This document shows positions 1-8,248 of a stretch of 43,475 bases of DNA, one piece after another; position 1 is the stretch's first letter, and the number at the start of each line of letters is the position of its first letter. The stretch is taken from NCBI GenBank assembly GCA_025965795.1, contig JAOPWH010000164.1, positions 1-43,475 on the forward strand, in the 5' to 3' direction. Both the position numbers and the translations under genes were made by a program. This DNA is from Blastococcus sp. (GTDB lineage: Bacteria > Actinomycetota > Actinomycetes > Mycobacteriales > Geodermatophilaceae). The notes beneath the pieces are model-generated. The model worked only from the letters and a program-made list of their open reading frames with translations. It was not told where the DNA came from and ran no database searches.

Positions 1-688
1 CGGCGCCGACCGCCTCGACGACCGCCGTCACGACCTCGACGACGAAACGGGCCCGGTTCTCCGGCGACCCGCCGTAGACGTCGTCGCGCTGGTTGGACGC
101 CGGCGACAGGAACTCGTGCAGCAGGTAGCCGTTCGCGCCGTGCACCTCGACGCCGTCCATACCGGCCTCGATCGCGCGGCGGGAGGCGGCGACGATGTCC
201 CGCAGCGCCGCGCGGGCCTCCTCGGTGGTCAGCGCGTGCGGCACGGGATAGGCCTGCACGCCCTTCTCGGTGTGGCCGGCGCCGTCGATGGCGATGGCGC
301 TCGGGCCGACGACCCGGCGTCCGCCGTTGACGTCGGGGTGGGTGACCCGGCCGCCGTGCATGACCTGCAGGACGATCCGGCCGCCGCGCTCGTGCACCGC
401 ATCGGCCACCCGGCGCCAGCCTTCGGCCTGCTCGTCGGTGACGATGCCGGGCTGGCCGACGAACGCCTGTCCCTCGTGATGGGGGTAGGTGCCCTCGGTG
501 ATGATCAGGCCGACGCCGGCGCGCTGCCGGTAGTGCTCGACGACGAGATCGCCGGGCACGCCCGACGATCCGGAGCGCATGCGGGTGAGGGGCGCCATGA
601 CGACGCGGTTGGCGAGCTGGAGGTCGCCGAGGGCGACGGGTGAGAACAGGTCCACGATGGTTACCAAGGGCGACACCACGGCAGCCAT
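1..688 (-). CDS. Old Yellow Enzyme family NADH:flavin oxidoreductase / alkene reductase (3' end cut by window)
   Basis: This gene encodes the N-terminal 229 residues of an FMN-dependent ene-reductase of the OYE/NemA family; the remainder lies beyond base 1. The sequence shows the opening LFSPVALGDLQLANRVVMAPLTR, shortened here to its key part NRVVMAPLTR, then a TEGT segment, a QVMHGGR segment, and the HxxN substrate-binding pair in VEVHGANGYLLHEF (His183 and Asn186 counted from the ATG at 688). Family knowledge predicts NAD(P)H-dependent reduction of activated C=C bonds or nitro groups in the cytoplasm. The ATG at 688 has no clear Shine-Dalgarno sequence; GTG at 655 is an alternative start. 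It lies 56 bp downstream of the esterase-like gene on the same strand and may be co-transcribed, with a 16-bp palindromic repeat between them. Confidence 0.93.
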   Translation of the reverse strand, partial: MAAVVSPLVTIVDLFSPVALGDLQLANRVVMAPLTRMRSGSSGVPGDLVVEHYRQRAGVGLIITEGTYPHHEGQAFVGQPGIVTDEQAEGWRRVADAVHERGGRIVLQVMHGGRVTHPDVNGGRRVVGPSAIAIDGAGHTEKGVQAYPVPHALTTEEARAALRDIVAASRRAIEAGMDGVEVHGANGYLLHEFLSPASNQRDDVYGGSPENRARFVVEVVTAVVEAVGA

Positions 689-721
689 TCCGGAACGCGA
701 CCGTCGTCACTCCGCGGCGGA

Positions 722-737
722 CGTTCCCGCGGGAACG
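722..737. repeat. 16-bp palindromic repeat, copy 1
   Basis: The perfect palindrome CGTTCCCGCGGGAACG lies in the 56-bp gap between the OYE start and the end of the esterase-like gene. Identical copies occur at 17159-17174 and 17199-17214, so it belongs to a repeat family and is not a single chance site. Confidence 0.85.
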
Positions 738-744
738 CCTCCGG

Positions 745-1872
745 TCAGGCCAGGGCCTCGTACACCGCGCGCACGTAGGCCTCGCTGCGGTCGGAACCGA
801 GGATGCCCCCCGCCATCCTGTTCATCATGTAGCTGATCGTGAGCCGCCGGTCGAGGTCCATCACCACCAGCGAGCCACCCCAGCCGCCCCAGAAGAACGT
901 CCGGCCCGACGGCACGTACGGCACGACCGGGGAGCCGAGGCAGTAGCCGATCCCGAACCGGAACGGCTCGCCGAGGACGAGGTCGACGCCGTCGCTCTGC
1001 TGGTCGAACACCAGCTCGATCGTCTCGGGCTTCAGCAGCCGCACGTTCCCGGCCCCCCCGCCCAGCGACAGCACCCGCAGCACGTCCAGCACCCCACGGG
1101 CGTTCGAGTGCCCGTTCAGCGCACCGAGGTCGGCCAGCCGCCACTCCGGCGACATCGCCGCCTTCACCGACCCCTTCGGCCCGAGAGCCGTCTTCCCCCG
1201 CACGGACGACGGGTCGAGCGGCGCCTCCTCCTCCGGCGGCGGCGCCACGAGCTCGGCGATCCGGCCCCAGTCCGCCTGCCGCGCACCGACCTGGAAGTCC
1301 GCGCCGAGCGGGCCGGCGATCTCCCGGTCGACGAACGTCTTGACGGTGGTGTTGGTGATCCGCCGGATCAGCTCGCCCACCAGGTGCCCCTGGTTCTTCG
1401 CGTGGTACCCGGACGCCGCGCCCGGCTCCCACCACGGCCGCTGCGCGGCCAACCGCTCGCACGCCGGCTCCCAGTCGTACATGTCGCGGATCGAGAAGGG
1501 GGTGTCCCAGCCCGAGACGCCGGAGGTGTGCGACATCAGGTGCCGCACCTCGACGCCCTTCTTGCCCTTGGCGGCGAACTCCGGCCAGTAGTCGCCCACC
1601 GGCGCGTGGACGTCGAGGTCTCCGCGGTCGACCAGCATCAGCGCGGCCAGGTTGAGGACGCATTTCGTCGTGGACCAGACGTTGACGATGGTGTCCTGGG
1701 TCCACGGCGACGTCCGGTCGACGTCGCGGTAGCCGCCCCACAGATCGACGACGACCGCACCGTCGAGGTCGACGGCGACGGACGCGCCCAGTTCCTCGCC
1801 GTCCAGCTGCAGCGCCAGCGCGTCGCGCACTCCCGCGAACCGCTCGTCGCACGTGCCGTGGACCTCCGCCAA
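745..1872 (-). CDS. Serine hydrolase of the beta-lactamase / type VIII esterase family (EstB-like)
   Basis: This is a 375-residue class C beta-lactamase-fold hydrolase, probably an esterase and not an antibiotic-degrading enzyme. The nucleophile motif STTK is at residues 67-70 and a candidate catalytic tyrosine is Tyr156 in YHAKN. The C-terminal third carries GGWGG, the WGG signature that replaces the KTG box in EstB-type esterases. I chose the TTG at 1872 because GGGAGG lies five bases upstream and because the resulting N-terminus (AEVHGTCDERF) matches how this family usually begins; an in-frame start at 1947 would add 25 atypical residues. No signal peptide is visible, so a cytoplasmic location is likely. 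It diverges from the NAD(P)-binding gene at 2027 across a region with an imperfect palindrome. Confidence 0.9.
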   Translation of the reverse strand: MAEVHGTCDERFAGVRDALALQLDGEELGASVAVDLDGAVVVDLWGGYRDVDRTSPWTQDTIVNVWSTTKCVLNLAALMLVDRGDLDVHAPVGDYWPEFAAKGKKGVEVRHLMSHTSGVSGWDTPFSIRDMYDWEPACERLAAQRPWWEPGAASGYHAKNQGHLVGELIRRITNTTVKTFVDREIAGPLGADFQVGARQADWGRIAELVAPPPEEEAPLDPSSVRGKTALGPKGSVKAAMSPEWRLADLGALNGHSNARGVLDVLRVLSLGGGAGNVRLLKPETIELVFDQQSDGVDLVLGEPFRFGIGYCLGSPVVPYVPSGRTFFWGGWGGSLVVMDLDRRLTISYMMNRMAGGILGSDRSEAYVRAVYEALA

Positions 1873-1959
1873 GGGAGCCTCCCGTCGAACGGGGGCCTCG
1901 TTGCCCCACCCGCACGCGATGAGACCACGACCACGGACCCGCGACAACGACAGGACCTG

Positions 1960-1979
1960 GTGCTGGAAATTTCAAGCAC
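1960..1979. promoter_or_regulatory. 20-bp near-perfect palindrome in a divergent promoter region
   Basis: Ten base pairs on each side of 1969/1970 are complementary except one pair (G1965/A1974). The half-site reads GTGCTgGAAA and the centre is the AT-rich GAAATTTC, unusual in this GC-rich DNA. It lies 87 bp from the esterase start (1872) and 47 bp from the ATG at 2027, as expected for an operator acting on either divergent gene. No candidate repressor gene is adjacent. Confidence 0.5.
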
Positions 1980-2026
1980 TTCCGCCCGGTTGTCCCGACA
2001 TCCACCCACGAGGAAGAGGCACAGAC

Positions 2027-2671
2027 ATGGCACGGATCAGCGTGTTCGGCGGTACTGGGTACGCGGGCAGCACCATCGTCGCCGAGGCGGCGCGGCGGGG
2101 TCATACGGTCACCTCGGTCAGCCGGCACACCCCCGAGCAGCGGGTCGACGGCGTCGACCACCTCGAGGGCTCGCTGCTCGACGCCGACACCCGGGCAAAG
2201 GCACTGGCGGCCGCGGACGTCGTCGTCGTGACCGTCGCTCCGCGCGGCGACATGGCCGGCTCCGTGCACCCCGGTATCACGGCTCTGGCCGCCGACGCCG
2301 AACGGGCCGGCGTGCGCATCGGCGTCGTCGGCGGCGCCGGATCGCTGCACGTGGCCGAGGGCGGACCGCGCCTGTTCGACACCCCCGGCTTCCCCGCCGA
2401 GTACCGCCCAGAGAGCCTCGAGATGGCTGCGGCCCTCGACGACCTCCGGGCCGCCCCCGAGAGCCTCGACTGGTTCTACCTGTGCCCGCCTGCGGCGTTC
2501 GGCGGCTTCGCTCCCGGCGAGGTCCGGGGCACCTACCGGGTCGGCGGCGACGTCCTCCTCACCGACGACGAGGGCAACTCCTTCATCGGCGGCGCGGACT
2601 TCGGCACCGCCGTCGTCGACGAGATCGAGCAGCCGGCCCACCGCCGGGCTCGGTTCACCGTCGCCTACTGA
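2027..2671 (+). CDS. NAD(P)-binding Rossmann oxidoreductase / epimerase-like (COG2910 type)
   Basis: This 214-residue protein has the atypical-SDR nucleotide-binding motif FGGTGYAG at residues 6-13, followed by a classic beta-alpha-beta pattern and VVVVTVAPRG near residue 67. It resembles the NAD(P)H-binding YwnB/YesF-like family, which lacks a reliably assigned substrate. The segment LDWFYLCPPAAFGGF and the C-terminal FGTAVVDEIEQPAHRRARFTV are shared by that group as far as I recognise. ATG at 2027 follows GAGGAAGAGG with suitable spacing. An inverted repeat separates it from the short-chain dehydrogenase downstream. Confidence 0.85.
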   Translation: MARISVFGGTGYAGSTIVAEAARRGHTVTSVSRHTPEQRVDGVDHLEGSLLDADTRAKALAAADVVVVTVAPRGDMAGSVHPGITALAADAERAGVRIGVVGGAGSLHVAEGGPRLFDTPGFPAEYRPESLEMAAALDDLRAAPESLDWFYLCPPAAFGGFAPGEVRGTYRVGGDVLLTDDEGNSFIGGADFGTAVVDEIEQPAHRRARFTVAY

Positions 2672-2680
2672 GCCGATCCC

Positions 2681-2711
2681 GGACGGGCCGGAACACCGAT
2701 CCGGCCCGTCC
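2681..2711 (+). terminator. Perfect 12-bp stem hairpin after the NAD(P)-binding gene
   Basis: GGACGGGCCGGA and its exact complement TCCGGCCCGTCC flank a seven-base loop, nine bases past the stop codon at 2671 and 13 bases before the next ATG. No T-tract follows, which is common for hairpins in GC-rich actinobacteria. It could end transcription or act on the start region of the downstream SDR. Confidence 0.55.
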
Positions 2712-2724
2712 GGTTGGCCACGGC

Positions 2725-3555
2725 ATGCCCAAGACCTGGTTCATCACCGGCGCGTCCCGCGGATTCGGCAAGGAGTGGTCGATCGCGGCCCTCGAGCGCG
2801 GCGACACCGTCGCGGCCACCGCCCGCGACACCGCCACCCTCGACGACCTCGTCGCGCAGTTCGGCGACAAGGTGCTGCCGATCCGGCTCGACGTGAACGA
2901 CCGGGACGCCGTCCTCGCGGCCGTGCAGGAGGCGCACGACCGGTTCGGCGCCCTCGACGTCGTCGTCAACAACGCCGGCTACGGCCAGTTCGGCATGGTC
3001 GAGGAGGTCTCCGAGGCCGAGGCCCGCGCCCAGTTCGACACGAACGTCTTCGGCGCGCTGTTCGTCACCCAGGCCGCGCTGCCCTTCCTGCGCGCGCAGG
3101 GCTCCGGCCACATCCTGCAGGTGAGCAGCATCGGCGGGATCAGCGCGTTCCCGAACATCGGCATCTACAACGCCTCCAAGTGGGCGCTCGAGGCGTTCAG
3201 CCAGTCACTCGCCGCCGAGGTCGCCGACTTCGGCATCAAGGTCACGATCATCGAGCCGGGCGCCTACTCCACCGACTGGGGCGGCGCCTCGGCCAAGCAC
3301 GCCGCCGCGAATCCCGCCTACGACGCCTACCGCGAGAAGGCCGCCGAGCAGCGCAAGTCCCGCGCAGGCAACCCGGGCGACCCGGTCGCCACCCGCGACG
3401 CCGTCCTCCAGGTCGTGGACGCCGAGAACCCGCCGCTGCGCATCTTCTTCGGCGACGGTCCGCTGGCCATCGCGACGAAGGACTACGAGTCGCGGCTGGC
3501 CGTCTGGCGTGAGTGGGAGCCGGTCTCCGTCGCCGCACACGGCGCCACGAGCTGA
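2725..3555 (+). CDS. Short-chain dehydrogenase/reductase (classical SDR)
   Basis: This 276-residue protein has the complete classical SDR set: TGASRGFG for NAD(P) binding near residue 8, NNAG near residue 88, the catalytic serine in QVSSIGG, and YNASK with Tyr148 and Lys152. It should catalyse reversible NAD(P)-linked alcohol/ketone interconversion in the cytoplasm; the substrate cannot be read from sequence. The ATG at 2725 starts the protein directly at PKTWFITGAS, typical of the family. It lies 53 bp after the previous gene on the same strand, with a strong hairpin in the gap, so co-transcription is uncertain. Confidence 0.93.
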   Translation: MPKTWFITGASRGFGKEWSIAALERGDTVAATARDTATLDDLVAQFGDKVLPIRLDVNDRDAVLAAVQEAHDRFGALDVVVNNAGYGQFGMVEEVSEAEARAQFDTNVFGALFVTQAALPFLRAQGSGHILQVSSIGGISAFPNIGIYNASKWALEAFSQSLAAEVADFGIKVTIIEPGAYSTDWGGASAKHAAANPAYDAYREKAAEQRKSRAGNPGDPVATRDAVLQVVDAENPPLRIFFGDGPLAIATKDYESRLAVWREWEPVSVAAHGATS

Positions 3556-3591
3556 TTCGCCGGCACGTCGGCCCTCCGTGAGGATGAGCCG

Positions 3592-4440
3592 ATGCCCTCC
3601 CGCGCAGACGTCCTGGCCGGCTGGACGTCGGCGCCCTTCTCCGCCGTGGGGCTGACCCACGAGGTCTTCACCCGCGATCCCGAGACCGGGCCCGGGCCGG
3701 GGGTGGTGCTGCTGCCCGAGATCCCCGGGCTGACGCCGGCGGTGATGGGCCTGGCCCACCATCTGGTGGGCGAGGGCTTCAGCGTCGCCGTCCCGTCGTT
3801 GTTCGGGGAACCCGGGCGGGCGCTGTCCGGCGGCTACGCCATGAGCACCTTCGCGAAGGCGTGCATCACCCGCGAGTTCGCCGCGTTCGCCCGCCGTGCC
3901 GACCGGCCGATCGCCGAGTACGTCCGCGCGCTCGCCCGACACCTGCACGAACGCGTGGGCGGACCTGGCGTAGGCGTGATCGGCATGTGCTTCACCGGCG
4001 GCTTCGCCCTCGCCGCCGCCGTCGAGCCCGCCGTCCTCGCGCCCGTGGCGAGCCAGCCCTCGCTGCCTCTCCCGCTGGGGGCCGCACGGCGCCACGACAT
4101 CGGGATGTCCGAGCGCGAGCAGGCGGCGGTGGCCGAGCGGGTCCGCAGCCAGGGGCTCTGCCTCGTCGGCCTGCGGTTCAGCGAGGACACGCTGGTCCGC
4201 GGCGAGCGGTTCGCCGCACTCCAGGCGGCGTTCGGTCCCGGCTGGCGGGCGATCGCGCTCGACTCGGGCGAGGGCAATCCACACGGCATCGGCAAGCGCG
4301 AGCACTCGGTGCTCACCAGCGCCGACGTCGAGAAACCGGGACACCCCACGCACACCGCGCGGGCCGAGGTCACCGCGTTCCTGCGCGAGCGGCTGACGTC
4401 ACGACCCCTCCCCGGACCGGGAGGGGCCGGCGACGTCTAG
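3592..4440 (+). CDS. Dienelactone hydrolase family protein
   Basis: This 282-residue alpha/beta-hydrolase has a cysteine nucleophile elbow GMCFTGG with Cys133, characteristic of dienelactone hydrolases, preceded by VVLLPEIPGLTP, which supplies the conserved glutamate region. A late histidine in HPTHTARAEV near residue 262 is a candidate third triad member. The family hydrolyses dienelactones in chlorocatechol or hydroxyquinol breakdown, but many members act on other esters and no such pathway lies nearby. It follows the SDR gene by 36 bp on the same strand. The last codons overlap a GC-rich inverted repeat. Confidence 0.88.
   Translation: MPSRADVLAGWTSAPFSAVGLTHEVFTRDPETGPGPGVVLLPEIPGLTPAVMGLAHHLVGEGFSVAVPSLFGEPGRALSGGYAMSTFAKACITREFAAFARRADRPIAEYVRALARHLHERVGGPGVGVIGMCFTGGFALAAAVEPAVLAPVASQPSLPLPLGAARRHDIGMSEREQAAVAERVRSQGLCLVGLRFSEDTLVRGERFAALQAAFGPGWRAIALDSGEGNPHGIGKREHSVLTSADVEKPGHPTHTARAEVTAFLRERLTSRPLPGPGGAGDV
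4405..4426 (+). terminator. Inverted repeat inside the end of the dienelactone hydrolase gene
   Basis: CCCCTCCC and GGGAGGGG form an eight-pair stem over a six-base loop within the last twelve codons. GACGTC occurs on both sides (4395-4400 and 4432-4437) and can extend the base. It may cooperate with the stronger hairpin at 4522-4567. Confidence 0.35.
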
Positions 4441-4521
4441 CCAGGCGCGCTTCGTCGCCCGCCGACCGCGTCGAACGCATGGAGAAGCGCGCCGCGGCCG
4501 GACCGAGGCGCCTGCTCGACG

Positions 4522-4567
4522 CACACCCGGGGGCCCGCTCGATCGGATCGAGAGGGCCCCCGGTGTG
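4522..4567. terminator. Bidirectional terminator hairpin between convergent genes
   Basis: A long hairpin pairs CACACC-GGGGGCCC-CTCGATC with its complement around the CGGA centre, with one bulged base and one mismatch. It sits between the end of the dienelactone hydrolase gene (4440, plus) and the end of the ABC permease gene (4580, minus), where a two-way terminator is expected. Confidence 0.7.
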
Positions 4568-4579
4568 TTCCCGTCGGGG

Positions 4580-5332
4580 CTACTGAACCGGACGACGTCG
4601 GGTCATGACCGCTCCCGCCGCCAGGGTGACGAGCACCCAGCCGGACAGGATCAGCACCGACGTCGTCGTCAGGTGGCCCTGGGACAGGTTCATGACCGCC
4701 TCGGACGGATTGACCTTCGAGGCGATCTCCGGCTCGAAGGTCGCCAGCACCGGCATCACCGCGAGGAGCACCAGGTAGAGGCTGGTCAGCGCGGCCGGGG
4801 TGTTGCCCAGCGCCGCACCCACGCCGGCCCCGATCACGGCGAACACGGCGCCGGCGGCGACCACGACGGCGAGCGCCCGCGGGGCCGCGTCCCACGACAG
4901 TCCCTGCAACGCCACCGCGAGGACGCCGGCCGAGAGCGCCGCCGACACGGCCGCGAACATCGCACCGAGCGCCGCGACGGCCACCGCCTTCGCGGCCAGC
5001 ACCCGTCCCCGCTGAGGCACCAGCAGGAACGTGGTCTGCACGGTCCGGTGGCTCCACTCCCCCGCCGTCGAGACCACGCCCAGTGACAGCAGGACGAGCG
5101 CGGTGAACATGCCCATCGCACCGATGGGGCCGGCGGCCGAGCCGATCGCGTCCGCGGTCGTCGCGGCGAGTGCCGTCGCCACCGGCGCGAGCACCACGGA
5201 CGCCACGGCGAGCGACTTGCCCGACCGGGTGGACAACGACTTGCGCATCTCCAGCCCGGCGAGCGCGGGCAGTGCGGCCCCGGACGAGCGCACGCGCGCA
5301 CGGGCGGGGGATCGGGTCAGGGTGTCGGTCAT
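4580..5332 (-). CDS. ABC-2 type transporter permease
   Basis: This 250-residue integral membrane protein has about six hydrophobic segments, including SLAVASVVLAPVATALAATT, an alanine/valine-rich run around residue 115, and a C-terminal VLILSGWVLVTLAAGAVM before the basic tail TRRRP. The motif STAGEWSHRTVQTTFLLVP near residue 90 is typical of ABC-2 permeases of bacterial exporters. It is encoded 46 bp downstream of its ATPase partner on the same strand. The divergent two-component system suggests an exporter or antibiotic/envelope-stress role, but the cargo is unknown. Confidence 0.88.
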   Translation of the reverse strand: MTDTLTRSPARARVRSSGAALPALAGLEMRKSLSTRSGKSLAVASVVLAPVATALAATTADAIGSAAGPIGAMGMFTALVLLSLGVVSTAGEWSHRTVQTTFLLVPQRGRVLAAKAVAVAALGAMFAAVSAALSAGVLAVALQGLSWDAAPRALAVVVAAGAVFAVIGAGVGAALGNTPAALTSLYLVLLAVMPVLATFEPEIASKVNPSEAVMNLSQGHLTTTSVLILSGWVLVTLAAGAVMTRRRPVQ

Positions 5333-5378
5333 CAGGATCTCCGGGGAGGTTCGAAGGGAACGAGGTTCGGCGCGCCGG

Positions 5379-6257
5379 TCATGACGACGCCTCGGTGAGC
5401 TGGAAGAAGAGGTCCTCGAGGCCGCGCTCCACCGGCCGCAGGTCGATCAGCGCATGACCCCCGGCGGCGGCGACCGCCCCGACCTGGGACGGATCGGTCC
5501 CGCTCACGAGCAGCGCGCCGTCGTCCCCGGACCGCACGGAGAAGCCGGCCGCCTCGAGCGACCGCGCGAGCCCGGCGCGGTCCACGGCCCGGACGACGGT
5601 GCCGTCGGAACCCAGCAGCTCGGCGACCGAGCCGTCGGCGACGATCCGGCCGGCGCCGATGACGAGCAGCCGGTCGACGGTGTGCTCGACCTCGCCCAGC
5701 AGGTGCGAGGACAGCAGCACCGTGCCGCCGCGAGCCGCGTGCCCGCGGAGCAGGTCGCGCATCCAGCGGATGCCCTCGGGGTCCAGGCCGTTGGCCGGTT
5801 CGTCGAACATCAGCACCTGCGGATCCGCGAGCAGCGCGCCGGCGATCCCGAGCCGCTGCCGCATGCCGAGGGAGTAGCCGCCGATCCGCCGGCGGGCGGC
5901 GGACGTCAGGCCGACCAGCTCGAGCACCTCGTCGACGCGGGCCGGGGCGACCCCGATCGTGTCGGCGAGCAGCCGCAGGTGCCTCCGCCCGGTGCGGCCC
6001 GGGTGCACCGCCGAGGCGTCGAGCAGCGTGCCCAGGACGGCGCCGGGATTCGGCAGCGAGGCGTACCGGCAGCCGTCGACCAGCGCCGACCCGGACGTCG
6101 CCGGCACCAGACCGGTGATCATCCGCATCGTCGTCGTCTTCCCTGCGCCGTTCGGACCGAGAAAGCCGGTCACCGTGCCCGGCGCCAGCGTGAAGGACAC
6201 GTCATCGACGACCGTGCGGGCGCCGTACTGCTTGGTCAGTCCGCTGACCGTGATCAT
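5379..6257 (-). CDS. ABC transporter ATP-binding protein (exporter type)
   Basis: This 292-residue ATPase has Walker A GPNGAGKTT near residue 34, the signature YSLGMRQRLGIAGAL, Walker B VLMFDEPANGLDP and the switch histidine in LLSSHLLGEVEHTV. The C-terminal accessory region ends in LEDLFFQLTEASS, typical of CcmA/DrrA-like exporters. I chose ATG at 6257 because GGAGG lies six bases upstream and the protein then begins MITVSGLTKQYG; an upstream in-frame start at 6317 lacks a ribosome-binding site. It forms an operon with the permease gene and diverges from the sensor kinase gene. Confidence 0.93.
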   Translation of the reverse strand: MITVSGLTKQYGARTVVDDVSFTLAPGTVTGFLGPNGAGKTTTMRMITGLVPATSGSALVDGCRYASLPNPGAVLGTLLDASAVHPGRTGRRHLRLLADTIGVAPARVDEVLELVGLTSAARRRIGGYSLGMRQRLGIAGALLADPQVLMFDEPANGLDPEGIRWMRDLLRGHAARGGTVLLSSHLLGEVEHTVDRLLVIGAGRIVADGSVAELLGSDGTVVRAVDRAGLARSLEAAGFSVRSGDDGALLVSGTDPSQVGAVAAAGGHALIDLRPVERGLEDLFFQLTEASS

Positions 6258-6349
6258 GGGAACCTCCGGGTCGACCGGCCTCTCCGGTCTCGACGAGAAG
6301 CCTGTCGGGCGGAGCACCGTCGCCGCGTCGGCCGGAAGCGGAGAAACCG

Positions 6350-6365
6350 CTGGCCGATCGGCCAG
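6350..6365. promoter_or_regulatory. Perfect 16-bp palindrome between the ABC operon and the two-component operon
   Basis: CTGGCCGATCGGCCAG is self-complementary over all 16 bases. It sits 93 bp from the ATPase start (6257) and 82 bp from the kinase start (6447). LuxR-type response regulators bind dyad sites, so the neighbouring regulator (7580-8245) is the natural candidate to bind here. That pairing is inferred. Confidence 0.5.
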
Positions 6366-6446
6366 AACGCGTCATCCGAAAGTTGACGTCGCGAACCCTC
6401 TCCCGGGCGACCCGCGGCCGGAGATCCCCCGCTTACGCTCGATGCC

Positions 6447-7583
6447 ATGGGGTTCCGGGCACGCGTGTGGCCGGGCCTGCGTACCCGCAGCATCTGGTTC
6501 GAGGTGGGCCTCGCCGCCCTGGGCACGGTCGCGATCGGGCTGGCCACGGTCACGCCGGCGGACGCGCCGCACACGCTGCTCGTCACCGGCGTCGCGCTGC
6601 TGTTCGTGGCGCTGGTGGTCTTCCGGCGTCGCGCTCCGCTCCTGCCCTTCCTCGTGGCCGCCGCCCTGGCCGCGATCGCTCCTGGACTCACGGTCGGCAT
6701 GCCGATCGCGGCCTATGCGGTCGGTCGGTACGTTCCGCGCTGGCCGGTGCGCTCGGCCGCCGCCGTCGTCGGGTCGATCGCCCTCCTGCAGCCCTGGGCA
6801 CCCCCCACGCTGAACGAACTGGTCAACCGGGGCGCCACGGCCGCGGTCCTGGTGGTGCTCGCCGGCGGGATCGGCGTCTACGTGCGCATCCGTGCCGAAC
6901 TCCTCGCCGCGCTGCACGAACGGGCCGACCGGGCGGAGGCGGAGCAGGCGCTCATGGCCCGGGACGCCGTCGTCACCGAGCGCACCCGCATCGCCCGCGA
7001 GATGCACGACGTCGTCGGCCACCGGGTGAGCCTGATGGTGTTGCAGGCCGGCGCGATCGAGGTGGCCGCGGGCGACCGGGACCGCGTCGAGCAGCTGGCC
7101 GGCCAGATGCAGACCGCCGGCCGGCAGGCCCTGGACGAGCTCCGCCAGATGGTCGGCGTGCTGCGCGAGGGAGAGACGGACGACGCCACTCCCCTGGCCC
7201 CGCAACCCGGGCTGGCCGATCTCGCCCGACTGGTCGCGCAGGCCCGCGACGCGGGGATGACCGTCGAGCTCGAGGGACCGGCCGCGGAGGACGGGGCGGT
7301 GGACCCCGCCGTCGGGCGGGCGGCCTACCGGATCGTGCAGGAGGCGCTGACCAACGGCGCCAAGCACGCGCCGGGCGCGCCGGTCTGCATCACCGTCGAG
7401 CGGCCGGCCGGCGAGCTCGTCGTCCGGGTGGTCAACGGGCCGGGCGGCCCGGCCGTCGAGGCACCCGGCGGGGGGTACGGCCTGGTGGGGTTGGCTGAGC
7501 GGGTGCGCACCCTGGGCGGCCGGCTCCGCGCCGAGCCCCGGCTGGACGGCGGCTTCGTCGTCGAGGCGGTGCTGCCCACATGA
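6447..7583 (+). CDS. Sensor histidine kinase, NarL/DesK class (HisKA_3)
   Basis: This 378-residue membrane kinase has an N-terminal block of about five to six transmembrane helices (residues roughly 15-146) with little extracellular sequence, so it probably senses within the membrane. The HisKA_3 box ERTRIAREMHDVVGHRVS carries the phospho-accepting His187. The ATPase domain shows the N box in AYRIVQEALTNGAKHA (Asn about 302) and the G box GGGYGLVGLAERV near residue 344. Its stop codon overlaps the response regulator start (ATGA at 7580), so the two are co-translated. The divergent ABC-2 transporter is the likely regulatory target, as in many actinobacterial kinase/exporter pairs. Confidence 0.94.
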   Translation: MGFRARVWPGLRTRSIWFEVGLAALGTVAIGLATVTPADAPHTLLVTGVALLFVALVVFRRRAPLLPFLVAAALAAIAPGLTVGMPIAAYAVGRYVPRWPVRSAAAVVGSIALLQPWAPPTLNELVNRGATAAVLVVLAGGIGVYVRIRAELLAALHERADRAEAEQALMARDAVVTERTRIAREMHDVVGHRVSLMVLQAGAIEVAAGDRDRVEQLAGQMQTAGRQALDELRQMVGVLREGETDDATPLAPQPGLADLARLVAQARDAGMTVELEGPAAEDGAVDPAVGRAAYRIVQEALTNGAKHAPGAPVCITVERPAGELVVRVVNGPGGPAVEAPGGGYGLVGLAERVRTLGGRLRAEPRLDGGFVVEAVLPT

Positions 7584-8245
7584 CCGGAGACATCCGCGTC
7601 CTGCTCGTGGACGACGAGGAGCTGGTGCGCTTCGGCCTGCGCACGGTGCTGGAGTCGGTGGGCGGCTTCACCGTCGTCGGCGAGGCCGGGGACGGCGCCG
7701 CGGGCGTGCGGGCCGCGCGGGAACTGCGCCCGGACGTCGTCCTGATCGACATCCGGATGCCGGTGCTCGACGGCCTGGCCGCGACGAGGCAGATCCTCGC
7801 GCTGCCCGATCCGCCGCAGGTCGCCGTCCTCACGACGTTCCACGTGGACGAGTACGTGTACGCGGCGCTCGCCGCCGGCGCCGCAGGGTTCCTGCTCAAG
7901 GACACCCCGCCCCGCGAGATCGCCGCCGCGGTCCGGGCCGTCGCCGACGGCACCGCCACCCTGTCACCCAAGGTGACCGAGGCGCTCATCGAGTCCTACG
8001 TGGACAAGAAGGCCGCTCCGCGCAAGGCGGAGGCGTTGCGCCGGATCACGGAGCTGTCCGACCGCGAGCGAGAGGTGCTGCAGCTCCTGGGCAGCGGGGA
8101 GTCCAACGCGGAGCTCGCCAGACGATTGTTCGTCAGCGAGGCGACGGTGAAGACCTACGTCTCGCGGCTGCTCGCCAAGCTCGGCCTGGCCAATCGCACG
8201 CAGGCAGCGATCCTGGCGCACGAGGCCGGCCTGCTCGGGGGGTGA
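7580..8245 (+). CDS. Two-component response regulator, NarL/LuxR family
   Basis: This 221-residue regulator has a receiver domain with the acidic pocket VDDEE near residue 10, phospho-acceptor Asp57 in VVLIDIRMPVLDG, the switch threonine in VLTTFHVDEYV and the conserved lysine in FLLKDTPP. A LuxR-type helix-turn-helix follows at about residues 155-215 (LSDREREVLQLLGSGESN and SEATVKTYVSRLLAKLGL). It overlaps the sensor kinase by four bases. Its stop is three bases from the end of the convergent SRPBCC-like gene, leaving no room for a terminator. Confidence 0.95.
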   Translation: MTGDIRVLLVDDEELVRFGLRTVLESVGGFTVVGEAGDGAAGVRAARELRPDVVLIDIRMPVLDGLAATRQILALPDPPQVAVLTTFHVDEYVYAALAAGAAGFLLKDTPPREIAAAVRAVADGTATLSPKVTEALIESYVDKKAAPRKAEALRRITELSDREREVLQLLGSGESNAELARRLFVSEATVKTYVSRLLAKLGLANRTQAAILAHEAGLLGG

Positions 8246-8248
8246 GGG

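Noticed and set aside
640-3555. A single 971-codon open frame across the left part of the window
   Set aside because: Only its last 276 codons are the real SDR gene. The upstream part runs antisense to the esterase-like gene and out of frame with the NAD(P)-binding gene, a normal artefact of high GC.
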